A stretch of 64,000 nucleotides of DNA, taken from Burkholderiales bacterium. Lineage in GTDB: Bacteria; Pseudomonadota; Gammaproteobacteria; Burkholderiales; Burkholderiaceae_C. Both the position numbers and the translations under genes were made by a program. The stretch is from assembly GCA_030604135.1 (NCBI GenBank), contig JAUVWL010000003.1, forward strand, positions 1 to 64,000. The letters run 5' to 3'. Under the pieces are notes generated by a model. It did not search any database and was not told the origin of the DNA. It worked only from the letters and a program-made list of their open reading frames with translations. The first letter of the stretch is position 1. Every line of letters begins with the position of its first letter. Below are positions 10,759 through 20,906 of the stretch, in pieces.

Positions 10759-11313
10759 ATGCCATCCAAGTCCCCACCTTCCTGGAACCCTGATCGCCTG
10801 GATGTGCGGTCCTTTGCGCGGGCCGGTGGCCATCTGGTCGCAGAGGATCCACTGGATCACTTCGAGCGGCTGGTCGCCGAGTGGCACCCGGGCGAGCCGT
10901 TGACCGGCGTATTGCGCTGGAGCGCCCGAGCTGAAATGCGCGCCGGGCCGAGCGGATCGGAGCCAGTCCCCTGGCTCCACCTGGAGGCCAGTGTGACCGT
11001 TTCGCTCACTTGTCAACGCTGTCTGGGTCCGGTTCCGGTGGCGCTGCAGGTCGATCGCTGGTTCCGGTTTGTCGCAGACGAGGCCACCGCGGAGGCAGAG
11101 GACGAGGACAGCGAAGAGGACGTGCTCGCACTCGAACCCCGTCCTTCCATCCGCGGCCTGGTCGAGGACGAGTGCCTGATGGAGCTCCCGCTGGTCCCCA
11201 TGCACGGTTCCTGTCCTGCGCCGGTTCGTCTGAAAGACGAGGCCAACGAAGACACGAACCCCGAGCGCGAGAACCCTTTTGCCCAGTTGCAACGCTTGCG
11301 CCGCGGGGACTGA
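10759..11313 (+). CDS. yceD: YceD/DUF177 family protein
   Basis: 184 residues. DUF177 proteins sit upstream of rpmF in nearly all proteobacteria and have been linked to 23S rRNA accumulation. It shows the central [16 protein letters not shown] segment with the conserved Cys-x2-Cys, an acidic stretch (residues ~110-125), and the C-terminal [11 protein letters not shown] motif typical of the family. ATG 10759 is the first start giving the usual N-terminus. A strong promoter for rpmF begins right at its stop codon. Confidence 0.88.
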   Translation: MPSKSPPSWNPDRLDVRSFARAGGHLVAEDPLDHFERLVAEWHPGEPLTGVLRWSARAEMRAGPSGSEPVPWLHLEASVTVSLTCQRCLGPVPVALQVDRWFRFVADEATAEAEDEDSEEDVLALEPRPSIRGLVEDECLMELPLVPMHGSCPAPVRLKDEANEDTNPERENPFAQLQRLRRGD

Positions 11314-11314
11314 T

Positions 11315-11343
11315 TTGTCGATTGCTTGGCACAGGGCTATAAT
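11315..11343 (+). promoter_or_regulatory. Sigma-70-type promoter for rpmF
   Basis: TTGTCG (11315-11320), a 17-base spacer and a perfect TATAAT (11338-11343), starting 2 bases after the yceD stop. It would give a leader of about 160 nt before rpmF. Confidence 0.6.
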
Positions 11344-11454
11344 GCCAGGTTTGGCGCTGACATCCATCTGCGCGGGCAAGCCAGAAGGCGGGCCCGAGAC
11401 CGATCAGGGCGTCCCGATTCATACCGGGGCAGCTGCAGAGAGGTTCTGGAGGAA

Positions 11455-11491
11455 GGGTGGGCGCATCTTGAACACCTTTTGTCACCCACCC
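11455..11491 (+). promoter_or_regulatory. Long-loop hairpin in rpmF leader
   Basis: GGGTGGG (11455-11461) and CCCACCC (11485-11491) can pair just upstream of the rpmF AGGAG. It could affect ribosome access. A GGAGG at 11448-11452 precedes a GTG mini-frame of four codons within the same structure. Confidence 0.35.
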
Positions 11492-11509
11492 GATTTTCAG
11501 GAGCCGACC

Positions 11510-11692
11510 ATGGCCGTCCAGCAAAACAAAAAGTCCCCGTCCAAGCGGGGTATGCACCGTTCGCACAACGCCCTGAACGTGCCCGGCATCGCCGTCGAGC
11601 CGACCACTGGCGAAACCCATCTGCGCCACCACATCAGCCCCAACGGTTTTTACCGTGGCCGCCAGGTGCTCAAGAACAAGTCCGAAGCCTGA
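11510..11692 (+). CDS. rpmF: 50S ribosomal protein L32
   Basis: 60 residues, the normal length. It begins [19 protein letters not shown] and ends with a GFYRGRQVL tail, as in betaproteobacterial L32. It is well expressed, judging by the consensus -10 upstream and AGGAG 7 bases before the ATG. It is followed by a rho-independent terminator before plsX, so some transcription stops here and the rest reads through into fatty-acid synthesis genes. Confidence 0.97.
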   Translation: MAVQQNKKSPSKRGMHRSHNALNVPGIAVEPTTGETHLRHHISPNGFYRGRQVLKNKSEA

Positions 11693-11756
11693 GGTGACGG
11701 GCTGCCTGCGCTTGCCCGAAGCGTTATGCTCGGGGCTGCGCAGGACGCACATGCAC

Positions 11757-11784
11757 AAGCCCGCATGTCCATGCGGGCTTTTTT
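11757..11784 (+). terminator. Rho-independent terminator after rpmF
   Basis: A perfect 10-bp stem, AAGCCCGCAT / ATGCGGGCTT, with a GTCC loop, followed by TTTT. It separates rpmF from plsX. Confidence 0.85.
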
Positions 11785-11830
11785 CATGCCTGAAGGGGTG
11801 TGACCCCCGGGCCGCAGTCAGGACAACAAC

Positions 11831-12892
11831 ATGATCACGGTCGCTGTGGATTGCATGGGAGGAGACGTGGGGCCAACGGCCACCATGCCGGCGTGCGCCG
11901 CCTTCCTGGCCGCGCACCCTGAGGCCCAGCTTCTGCTGGTGGGTCAGCCCGAGGTGCTGGCCGGATGGCCTCGGCTGACGAACAACGTGCGGTGCACCGT
12001 GGTTCCTGCCTCCGAAGTGGTCACCATGGACGACACGGTCGAGGTCGCCCTGCGCAAGAAGAAGGACTCGTCCATGAGGGTGGCGATCACGCAGGTGCGT
12101 GATGGCGCTGCCCAGGTGGCGGTATCTTCCGGGAACACCGGTGCGCTCATGGCCATTGGTCGCTACCTGCTCAAGACACTGGAAGGCATCGAACGTCCGG
12201 CCATCGCCACCCAGATGCCCAACGCCCGCGGAAAGGCGACCACTGTGCTCGACCTCGGTGCAAACGTTGACTGCACAGCCGAGCACCTCTTGCAATTTGC
12301 CGTCATGGGTTCGGCACTGGTCGCCGCCCAGACCGGTGTCGAAGAGCCCACGGTGGGTTTGCTCAATGTGGGTGAAGAGGTCATCAAGGGCAGTGAAGTG
12401 ATCAAGCAGGCGGGCGTGCTGCTGCGCAACGCCGCCAACTTGGGTGACCTGAACTTTTTCGGCAACGTCGAAGGAGACGACATTTTCAAGGGCACCACCG
12501 ACATCGTGGTGTGTGACGGTTTTGTCGGCAATGTGGCCCTGAAGGCCAGCGAGGGCCTTGCCGCCATGGTGGCCGGCCTGATTCGCGAGGAGTTCTCGCG
12601 CAATCTGCCCAGCAAGCTGGCGGCCGTGATCGCATACCCGGTGCTGGCGGCGTTCAAGCGCCGGGTGGACCACCGGCGCTACAACGGTGCGGCGCTGCTG
12701 GGCTTGCGTGGCCTGGTGTTCAAGAGCCATGGGTCGGCCGACGCCTTCGCGTTCGAGCAGGCCCTCGTGCGGGCTTATGATTCGGCCCGAAACGACCTGC
12801 TTGAGAAACTGCGCGGGCGCATTGCCCATGCCAAACCCTTGTTGCTGCCCGATTCGGTTCACAGCGAGCTCGAGCGCATACCGACCCTCTGA
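11831..12892 (+). CDS. plsX: Phosphate acyltransferase
   Basis: 353 residues. PlsX makes acyl-phosphate from acyl-ACP and phosphate, linking fatty-acid synthesis to phospholipid synthesis. The start [15 protein letters not shown] and the internal [16 protein letters not shown] and CDGFVGN motifs are typical. It starts the plsX-fabH-fabD-fabG-acpP-fabF run, all on the plus strand with short gaps (13 bases to fabH). Confidence 0.95.
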   Translation: MITVAVDCMGGDVGPTATMPACAAFLAAHPEAQLLLVGQPEVLAGWPRLTNNVRCTVVPASEVVTMDDTVEVALRKKKDSSMRVAITQVRDGAAQVAVSSGNTGALMAIGRYLLKTLEGIERPAIATQMPNARGKATTVLDLGANVDCTAEHLLQFAVMGSALVAAQTGVEEPTVGLLNVGEEVIKGSEVIKQAGVLLRNAANLGDLNFFGNVEGDDIFKGTTDIVVCDGFVGNVALKASEGLAAMVAGLIREEFSRNLPSKLAAVIAYPVLAAFKRRVDHRRYNGAALLGLRGLVFKSHGSADAFAFEQALVRAYDSARNDLLEKLRGRIAHAKPLLLPDSVHSELERIPTL

Positions 12893-12905
12893 CCCATTCT
12901 TGCGC

Positions 12906-13883
12906 ATGACCCGATATGCCCGCATCACCGGCACTGGCAGTTGTCTGCCGCCCGGACGTCTGACCAACGCCGACATGGCCACCCGACTGGCCGCGCGCGG
13001 GCTCGAGACCAGCGACGAGTGGATCATCGAGCGCACCGGCATCCGGGCGCGCCACTTTGCCGATGAGGGTGTGTATGCCAGCGATCTGGCTGTGGAAGCC
13101 GGGCGTCATGCCCTGACCGCAGCGGGAGTCTCGGCGGCTGACGTCGATCTGATCATCGTGGCCACGTCAACGCCGGACATGGTCTTTCCCTCCACGGCCA
13201 CCATCGTGCAGCACAAGTTGGGCGTGGCGGGGTGTCCTGCGTTCGATGTTCAGGCGGTGTGCAGCGGCTTCATCTACGCCCTCACCGTGGCCGATGCCAT
13301 GATCCGTTCCGGTGGTGTGCACCGGGCCCTGGTGATTGGCGCCGAGGTCTTCAGCCGCCTGCTCGATTTCAACGACCGCACCACCTGTGTGCTGTTCGGC
13401 GACGGTGCCGGTGCGGTGGTGCTGGAGGCCAGTGCCGAGCCCGGCATCCTGGCCACCGACATCCACGCCGATGGCAAGTACACCGATATCCTGTGTGTGC
13501 CAGGGCATGTGTCCGGTGGCGAGGTGATGGGCTCGCCGCTGCTGCGCATGGACGGGCAGGCGGTGTTCAAACTCGCCGTTGGCGTGCTCGAGCAGACGGC
13601 ACGCGCATCGCTGGATAAAGCTGGTCGAACGCCGGACGACGTCGACTGGCTGATTCCCCACCAGGCCAACATCCGCATCATGCAGGGCACCGCCCGCAAG
13701 CTCAAGTTGGGTATGGACAAGGTCATCGTGACGGTTGACGAGCACGGCAACACCTCCGCCGCCTCCATCCCGCTGGCCCTCGACCACGGTGTTCGCCAGG
13801 GTCGCATCCAGCCTGGACACACGCTTTTGCTGGAGGGCGTGGGTGGCGGTTTCACCTGGGGTTCAGTGCTGCTCGACTTTTGA
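12906..13883 (+). CDS. fabH: 3-oxoacyl-ACP synthase III
   Basis: 325 residues. Condensing enzyme starting fatty-acid synthesis from acetyl-CoA and malonyl-ACP. The thiolase-fold catalytic triad is visible: C119 in QAVCSGF, His in PHQANIRI and Asn in [13 protein letters not shown] 12906 lies 13 bases after the plsX stop and gives the standard [12 protein letters not shown]-terminus. Confidence 0.96.
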   Translation: MTRYARITGTGSCLPPGRLTNADMATRLAARGLETSDEWIIERTGIRARHFADEGVYASDLAVEAGRHALTAAGVSAADVDLIIVATSTPDMVFPSTATIVQHKLGVAGCPAFDVQAVCSGFIYALTVADAMIRSGGVHRALVIGAEVFSRLLDFNDRTTCVLFGDGAGAVVLEASAEPGILATDIHADGKYTDILCVPGHVSGGEVMGSPLLRMDGQAVFKLAVGVLEQTARASLDKAGRTPDDVDWLIPHQANIRIMQGTARKLKLGMDKVIVTVDEHGNTSAASIPLALDHGVRQGRIQPGHTLLLEGVGGGFTWGSVLLDF

Positions 13884-13909
13884 GCCTTGCCTCTCTTCTG
13901 GATTCTTTT

Positions 13910-14860
13910 ATGACAAGCTTTGCATTTCTGTTCCCTGGTCAAGGTTCGCAATCCGTTGGCATGCTGGACGGCTGGGGGGACCATCCCGTCGTGGCCGAGA
14001 CGCTCAAGGAGGCTTCAGATGCGCTCAACGAAGACGTGGCCCGACTCATCCACGAAGGCCCCAAGGAAGCCCTGGCACTGACGACCAACACACAACCCGT
14101 GATGCTGGTGGCCGGTGTGGCCGCCTGGCGGGTCTGGCGGGCCGAAGGAGGTGCCTTGCCTTCCGCCGTGGCTGGACATTCGCTGGGCGAGTACAGCGCG
14201 CTGGTAGCCTCTGGCGTGCTGACGCTGGCCCAGGCCGCACCCCTGGTGCGCTTTCGTGCCGCCGCCATGCAGGAAGCGGTGCCGGTCGGTACCGGTGCCA
14301 TGGCAGCCATCCTGGGCATGGATGTCGAGAGGGTCAAGGCTGGCTGTGCCGAAGCCCAGGCCAGCTTTGAACCCGGCAGTGGCGAGGTGGTCGAGGCGGT
14401 GAACTTCAATGACCCGATGCAGACCGTGATCGCTGGAAGCAAGGGGGCCGTGGAAAAGGCCTGCGAGGTGCTCAAGGCCCATGGTGCCAAGCGTGCATTG
14501 CCCTTGCCAGTCTCGGCACCTTTTCATTCCAGTCTCATGAAGCCCGCTGCCGACAAGCTTCGAGATCAACTGGCGTCCACGGCTTTTGCATCGCCGCAGA
14601 TTCCCGTGGTGAACAACATCGATGTGGCGGTGGAGACCGACGCCGATCGCATCCGCGATGCCCTGTACCGCCAGGCCTTCGGCCCGGTGCGCTGGGTCGA
14701 ATGTGTCCAGGCCATCAAGGCGCGAGGCATTGGCACGCTGATCGAATGTGGCCCCGGCAAGGTCTTGGCCGGCATGACCAAACGGATCGATGCCGAGCTG
14801 GCCGGCGCAGCACTGTACGATCCGGCCAGCCTTGCCGAAGTCAAGACCTTGCTCGGTTGA
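13910..14860 (+). CDS. fabD: Malonyl-CoA:ACP transacylase
   Basis: 316 residues. It transfers malonyl from CoA to ACP. It has the oxyanion FPGQGSQ motif at residues ~7-13, the catalytic serine in GHSLGEYSALVASG, and the conserved His in PVSAPFHSSLM. ATG 13910 is preferred; an earlier in-frame start at 13880 would overlap the fabH end and lacks family support. Confidence 0.96.
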   Translation: MTSFAFLFPGQGSQSVGMLDGWGDHPVVAETLKEASDALNEDVARLIHEGPKEALALTTNTQPVMLVAGVAAWRVWRAEGGALPSAVAGHSLGEYSALVASGVLTLAQAAPLVRFRAAAMQEAVPVGTGAMAAILGMDVERVKAGCAEAQASFEPGSGEVVEAVNFNDPMQTVIAGSKGAVEKACEVLKAHGAKRALPLPVSAPFHSSLMKPAADKLRDQLASTAFASPQIPVVNNIDVAVETDADRIRDALYRQAFGPVRWVECVQAIKARGIGTLIECGPGKVLAGMTKRIDAELAGAALYDPASLAEVKTLLG

Positions 14861-14889
14861 TGCCGACCCGTCTTCCAGAGGAGAAGAAC

Positions 14890-15991
<1,102 letters not shown>

Positions 15992-16148
15992 GGCAGCTAC
16001 GGCCGTCCTGCGCGGGCGGCCTGCAAGGCGTGGTCACAGCATGGTGCACGCCGTGTTCAACAGCCGGGTCCGTTACATGCCGTTTTTGCGCACCATGGCG
16101 GACCTTGACTAACACGCAGCACGCGATCGCGCGTGCGGAGGTCCTGCA

Positions 16149-17393
16149 ATGAGTCGTCGCCGTGTCGTCGTGACCGGATTGGGGTGCGTGAGCCCCGTGG
16201 GCAATTCGGTCAGCCAAGCCTGGAGCAACCTGCTCGCCGGCCATTCCGGTATCGGTGCGATCACGCGCTTTGATCCGTCGGCCTTTGCCTGCAAGATCGC
16301 CGGTGAGGTCAAGGGCTTCGATATCGAAGCCTACATGAGCGCCAAAGAGGCGCGCACCATGGACACCTTCATCCACTACGGGATCGCTGCCGCCCAGCAG
16401 GCGGTGGAAGATGCCGGGCTGCCCGTGGGCGAACAACTGGGTGAAGAGGAGGCCACACGCATTGGCTGTATCGTCGGCTCGGGTATCGGTGGCCTGCCCC
16501 TGATTGAAGACACCCATGCCGAACTCACCAACCGCGGCCCGCGTCGCATCTCGCCGTTCTTTGTGCCGGCATCCATCATCAACATGGTCTCAGGCCATGT
16601 GTCGATGCGATTTGGCTTCAAGGGGCCCAACCTAGCCGTCGTCACGGCCTGTACCACGGGCCTTCACTGCATCGGTGAGGCGGCGCGCAAGATCGAGTAC
16701 GGGGACGCCGATGTGATTGTGGCCGGTGGCACCGAGGCCACAGTCTCTCCTCTGGGGGTGGGTGGCTTCGCCGCCATGCGCGCACTGTCCACCCGCAACG
16801 ACGACCCGACGACGGCGTCCAGGCCCTGGGACAAGGACAGAGACGGCTTTGTTCTGGGTGAGGGCGCCGGCGTGATGGTGCTTGAAGAATACGAGCGAGC
16901 AAAAGCACGCGGAGCGCGCATTTACGCTGAACTCAGCGGCTATGGGATGAGCGCCGATGCCGGACACATGACGGCGCCGAACATGGACGGACCTCGCCGG
17001 GCGATGCTCAATGCCTTGAACAATGCGGGCATCAATGCCGATGCGGTGCACTATCTCAACGCCCACGGCACCTCCACACCGTTGGGGGATGTCAATGAAA
17101 CGCAGGCCATCAAGGCCGCGCTCGGGGACCATGCAGCCAAGGTGGTGGTCAACTCCACCAAATCCATGACAGGGCACCTGCTCGGCGGAGCGGGCGGCAT
17201 CGAGAGCGTGTTCACTGTGCTGGCGGTGCACCACCAGAAAAGTCCACCGACCATCAACATTTTCAGCCAGGACCCCGAGTGCGACCTGGACTACTGCGCC
17301 AACACGGCGCGCGACATGAAAATCGATGTGGCCATGAAGAACAACTTCGGCTTCGGCGGCACCAACGGCACCCTGGTCTTCCGGCGCGTCTGA
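16149..17393 (+). CDS. fabF: 3-oxoacyl-ACP synthase II
   Basis: 414 residues. Elongating condensing enzyme. The Cys-His-His triad is visible in [18 protein letters not shown] and [14 protein letters not shown]. Length and motifs fit FabF rather than FabB. A GGAGG lies 8 bases before the ATG. Just upstream, a GC-rich hairpin (GCACGCG / CGCGTGC, loop ATCG, about 16118-16135) abuts this binding site. Confidence 0.96.
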   Translation: MSRRRVVVTGLGCVSPVGNSVSQAWSNLLAGHSGIGAITRFDPSAFACKIAGEVKGFDIEAYMSAKEARTMDTFIHYGIAAAQQAVEDAGLPVGEQLGEEEATRIGCIVGSGIGGLPLIEDTHAELTNRGPRRISPFFVPASIINMVSGHVSMRFGFKGPNLAVVTACTTGLHCIGEAARKIEYGDADVIVAGGTEATVSPLGVGGFAAMRALSTRNDDPTTASRPWDKDRDGFVLGEGAGVMVLEEYERAKARGARIYAELSGYGMSADAGHMTAPNMDGPRRAMLNALNNAGINADAVHYLNAHGTSTPLGDVNETQAIKAALGDHAAKVVVNSTKSMTGHLLGGAGGIESVFTVLAVHHQKSPPTINIFSQDPECDLDYCANTARDMKIDVAMKNNFGFGGTNGTLVFRRV

Positions 17394-17593
17394 TAACCAG
17401 CCCCTTTGCGTGGGCTGAGAGGCTGAGAGGAAATCGGTCATGCTCGCCTTGCCACCCCAAACCACCGCCTGCGGCGTTGCGATTGCACGCCGTAGCCCGA
17501 GCTGCGGCTGTGCTTTGCGCCTTGCCGGTGGCGCTTTGGGGTGCTCTTTCGGGCACGCCCAAGTCCGTCTCAGCCTCTGACCTCACCAAGAAC

Positions 17594-18070
17594 ATGTCCA
17601 TGCGCCAACCGCCCCCGGTTGAATTCCCACTGGGGCGTGGAGAGCCGCTGGCCTTCCTTTTGGTGGCGGGGGGTCTGCTTCCTTTGCTCCAGGGCGTGTT
17701 CTGGTGGGATTCGCATGCGTCCTCTTCCTTGCCGATCTGGTCATGGCTGGTGCTGGTCCTGACCCTGTTGTGGGCAAGCTGGGCATGGCTCGCGTGGCTT
17801 CGGTGGCCGCGCGGACTATTGTGCTGGACACCGGTACCGCCCGGTGCTCAGCCTGAAGTTCCAGGCGGTCAGTGGTCCTGGGGCGATCGGCGAACAGGCT
17901 CCCGGCAGATCCTGCAAAGCGTCGAAGTGGCTCTGGACCTGCAATCCCACGCCTTGCTGCAGCTGCAAACCAGCCAGGGGCAGACGATCTGGGTGTGCGC
18001 CAGCAGTAGCGCCGACCCAGACCGCTGGCTCGACCTGCGACGTGCTTGGTCGGCCGCGGGGCGGCCATGA
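17594..18070 (+). CDS. Small membrane protein, YgfX-like position
   Basis: About 158 residues from ATG 17594 (17600 also possible). It has two hydrophobic segments (about residues 20-40 and 50-75), then a soluble C-terminal part with RGLLCWTP, WSWGD and a VALDLQSHALLQL stretch. The layout (two helices, then a beta-rich tail) is like YgfX/CptA-type proteins, but I do not see a decisive signature. It lies between fabF and rpoE, where Burkholderiales commonly have such a gene. The 200 bases between fabF and this start hold nothing I recognise. Confidence 0.6.
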   Translation: MSMRQPPPVEFPLGRGEPLAFLLVAGGLLPLLQGVFWWDSHASSSLPIWSWLVLVLTLLWASWAWLAWLRWPRGLLCWTPVPPGAQPEVPGGQWSWGDRRTGSRQILQSVEVALDLQSHALLQLQTSQGQTIWVCASSSADPDRWLDLRRAWSAAGRP

Positions 18071-18189
18071 AATCGTCTGAATGGCGTCGGGCCAACCAGC
18101 TGCACCAGGCCGACAGAGGCCACGGCTGGCGGCAGGACTCCTCGTGACAGGTCTGATCGTACGGACGTTTCGGTTATATTTCGGCGCCC

Positions 18190-18831
18190 ATGCCCTCTGA
18201 AGACCACCTCGCCCCTCAAGCCCCGGACAGCGATGTCATGCTGGTCCAGCGCACGCTGGCTGGTGACCAGCGGGCATTCGAAATGTTGGTGGTCCGTTAC
18301 CAGCGGCGCGTCGAGCGCCTGATCGGCCGGATGGTGCGAGACACCGACCTGGTGGAAGATATCGCGCAAGAAACGTTCATTCGGGCCTACCGGGCACTGG
18401 CCCAGTTCCGTGGCGATGCCCAGTTCTACACCTGGTTGTACCGGATTGCTGTCAACACGGCCAAAAAGCAACTGCTTGAGCTGAAACGTGACCCGCTGGT
18501 CTATCAATCGCAGATGAAGTCTGTTGATGAGGATGAAACTTCCGGGGCGGAACGCGAACTAAATTCGGGTGTGGCCGACACCGAGACACCCGAGGCGGTG
18601 CTGGCCAGCAAGGAGATTGCCGAGGCGGTGAACGCTGCCATGGAGGCCTTGCCCGAAGAATTGCGCAATGCCATCACCTTGCGGGAGATCGAAGGTCTGA
18701 GCTACGAAGAAATCGCACAGGCCCTGGACTGCCCCATCGGGACGGTTCGTTCCCGGATTTTCCGGGCACGGGAAGCCATTTCGGGTCGAATCAAGCCCCT
18801 GCTGGATCGCCAGACGGGCAAGCGTTGGTGA
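18190..18831 (+). CDS. rpoE: RNA polymerase sigma factor RpoE (sigma-E, ECF)
   Basis: 213 residues. ECF sigma factor for envelope stress. Region 2 includes RAFEMLVVRYQRRVERLIGR and DIAQETFIRAYRAL; region 4 has LPEELRNAITLREIEGLSYEEIA and GTVRSRIFRARE. A linker of about 40 residues between the two is acidic. It is followed by its anti-sigma factor rseA, then rseB and a DegP-like protease, the classic module. No GGAACTT-type sigma-E promoter is evident just upstream. Confidence 0.95.
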   Translation: MPSEDHLAPQAPDSDVMLVQRTLAGDQRAFEMLVVRYQRRVERLIGRMVRDTDLVEDIAQETFIRAYRALAQFRGDAQFYTWLYRIAVNTAKKQLLELKRDPLVYQSQMKSVDEDETSGAERELNSGVADTETPEAVLASKEIAEAVNAAMEALPEELRNAITLREIEGLSYEEIAQALDCPIGTVRSRIFRAREAISGRIKPLLDRQTGKRW

Positions 18832-18883
18832 CGGTGAACGAGTGTGTGGAAGACCTGTGAGGGTGGGTGAACGGACGGTTCCT

Positions 18884-19582
18884 ATGAACGAAGTGAATGC
18901 AATTCATGGCGCCCTGGACCAGGGGCGGATTTCCGAGGGCCTGTCGGCCCTCGCAGATGGCGAAGTCAGCGAGCAGGAGTTGGATGCCTTGCTCGTGGCC
19001 TTCGGCGAACACGAAGATGCGCGCTCATGCTGGCACCGCTATCAGGTGATCGGTGATGTGTTGCGTGGCAGTGCGCCCCCGGTGACGGGCAGACCTTCCG
19101 GTGATTTTCTGGCGAGCTTGCGTACCCGTCTGCAGGACGACTGTGTTGACCGGGAGCCTGTGCTTGCAGTCAAGGCCTCAGTGCCCTTGGAACTTCCCTC
19201 GCGGCCGGATGCCGACCTGAGCCTTCGACCCAGTGCCAACGACCCTGTGTTTCGCTGGAAGATGGTGGCGGGATTCGCTTCGCTGGCGGCGGTGATGGCC
19301 GTCAGCTGGGGGCTCATGGGTGCGCAGACGCCAGCCGCGACAGGGCCTCAATTGGCCGGTTCGGGTGCCGTGCCCGCTACCCAGGTCAGCTTGGCTGCGT
19401 CCGCACCAGCACCCACAACACCTGCGCCCTTGGTCGTGGTGCCGACGGGTCAGGGTCCTGTGATCCGTGACCCCCAGCTTGAAGCCTTGATGGCCGAGCA
19501 CCGCCAGCACGGCGGAATGTCCGCTCTGCAAATGCCAGCAGGTTTTCTGCGGAACGCCACTTTTGACGCACCACCGCGTTGA
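18884..19582 (+). CDS. rseA: Anti-sigma-E factor RseA
   Basis: 232 residues. Single-pass inner-membrane anti-sigma factor. The cytoplasmic N-terminal domain has EGLSALADGEVSEQELDALL and the conserved CWHRYQVIGDVLRG. A membrane helix (about residues 125-145, VAGFASLAAVMAVSWGLMG) is followed by a periplasmic tail rich in Ala, Pro and Thr. By homology it is cleaved by DegS- and RseP-type proteases under stress. The start ATG 18884 gives the usual N-terminal MNEVN; an upstream GTG-type extension is less likely. Confidence 0.88.
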   Translation: MNEVNAIHGALDQGRISEGLSALADGEVSEQELDALLVAFGEHEDARSCWHRYQVIGDVLRGSAPPVTGRPSGDFLASLRTRLQDDCVDREPVLAVKASVPLELPSRPDADLSLRPSANDPVFRWKMVAGFASLAAVMAVSWGLMGAQTPAATGPQLAGSGAVPATQVSLAASAPAPTTPAPLVVVPTGQGPVIRDPQLEALMAEHRQHGGMSALQMPAGFLRNATFDAPPR

Positions 19583-19585
19583 CCC

Positions 19586-20671
19586 ATGCCCATGATGCCG
19601 GTTGTCCTTTCGTCATCTGCACGCACTGTTTTCGGGAGCGTTCGCCAGCGGCTCCCCAGGTTCAGGCCCACTTCCTGGCGCAGTCTGGTGGTGCCGGTCC
19701 TGTGTGCCTTTGCAGTCCTGGCGCAGGCCCAGACCGCGCCGACGCCCTCGGTGGCCAAGGACGTACCACAGCTCAGCCTGAACGATTGGCTCACCCGTAT
19801 CCACGATGCCTCCCGACAGAGAGCCTACGTGGGAACGTTCGTGGTCAGTGCCGGCAACGACATCTCCACATCGCGGATCTGGCACGTGTGTGATGGGCAG
19901 CAGCAAATGGAGCGCATCGACACACTCAGCGGCGAGCCGCGCATGACCATCCGGCGCAACAGCGATGTCATCACGTTCGCGCCTGAGACCAAACAGGCGT
20001 GGATGGACAACCGGGAGTCGCTGGGCCTGTTTCCTGAACTGCTGCGCACGCCCAGCAATCTGATTCCCGAGTTCTACCAGCACCGCGAACTGGGTGTAGA
20101 CCGGGTTGCAGGGCACAAGGCGCAAGTGATCGAGATCGTGCCCAAAGACAGCTTGCGCTTCGGCTATCGCATCTGGAGCGAGGTTTCCACCGGGCTTGTC
20201 GTCAAGCTGCAGACATTGGCCCACGATGGTCAGGTGCTGGAGCAGTTGGCCTACTCCGAACTGCAACTGGATGCGCCTGTGAGCATGGGCAAGCTCACTC
20301 GGCTCATGCGCAACACCCGAGGCTATGACATCTACCGCCCCACGATCCGCAGGACCACGGCCGAGGCGGAGGGGTGGCGACTGAGCGAGCCAGTGCCGGG
20401 TTTTCAATCCATGAGCTGTCATGTTCGTGAGTCATCGGGCGACAGCGGCGGTCTCTCGCCCATGCAGTGGGTGTTCTCCGACGGTCTGGCGTCTGTGTCC
20501 TTGTTCATCCAGGCTTATGACGGAACCCGTCATCAGCAGGAAAACAGCATCACTTCGGGTGCCACCCAGTCCGTCAGCCGCAAGCTGGGCGACCATTGGG
20601 TCACAGTCATGGGCGAGGTCCCCAAAGCGACGCTGGAACAATTTGCCCGCGTGCTTGAGCGGATTCGCTGA
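19586..20671 (+). CDS. rseB: Sigma-E regulatory protein RseB/MucB
   Basis: 361 residues. Periplasmic protein with an N-terminal signal sequence (about residues 30-49, ending AQAQ). RseB binds RseA and protects it from proteolysis, releasing it on sensing lipid or LPS signals. It has the MucB/RseB body with AYVGTFVV..G, ISTSRIWHVCDG and ERIDTLSGEPR, and a C-terminal domain containing VSRKLGDHWVTVMGEVP. It starts 3 bases after the rseA stop. Confidence 0.9.
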   Translation: MPMMPVVLSSSARTVFGSVRQRLPRFRPTSWRSLVVPVLCAFAVLAQAQTAPTPSVAKDVPQLSLNDWLTRIHDASRQRAYVGTFVVSAGNDISTSRIWHVCDGQQQMERIDTLSGEPRMTIRRNSDVITFAPETKQAWMDNRESLGLFPELLRTPSNLIPEFYQHRELGVDRVAGHKAQVIEIVPKDSLRFGYRIWSEVSTGLVVKLQTLAHDGQVLEQLAYSELQLDAPVSMGKLTRLMRNTRGYDIYRPTIRRTTAEAEGWRLSEPVPGFQSMSCHVRESSGDSGGLSPMQWVFSDGLASVSLFIQAYDGTRHQQENSITSGATQSVSRKLGDHWVTVMGEVPKATLEQFARVLERIR

Positions 20672-20906
20672 CGAGGCAAAGCCCGCCTTGTGCAAGCAGG
20701 GGGTGTCTCCCCGAACGGGGCAGCGGCCATCAGGCGCAGGTAGGTCCTTGCCGATGGGCTTTGCGGTCGGCCAAAGCGTGTTCAAGCGGCCTGGAGGGAA
20801 CATGTGCGCAGGTTCCATACTCTCTGGTCATTGAGCAGGTGTAAACGCAGGGCAAGGCTGCCGGGCGGGATCCCAGGTGAACTCAAAAATTCGAGGAACA
20901 TGCGAC

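Noticed and set aside
11006-13042. A 678-codon minus-strand frame opposite yceD-rpmF-plsX-fabH
   Set aside because: It spans several conserved genes and a strong terminator and shows no family resemblance.
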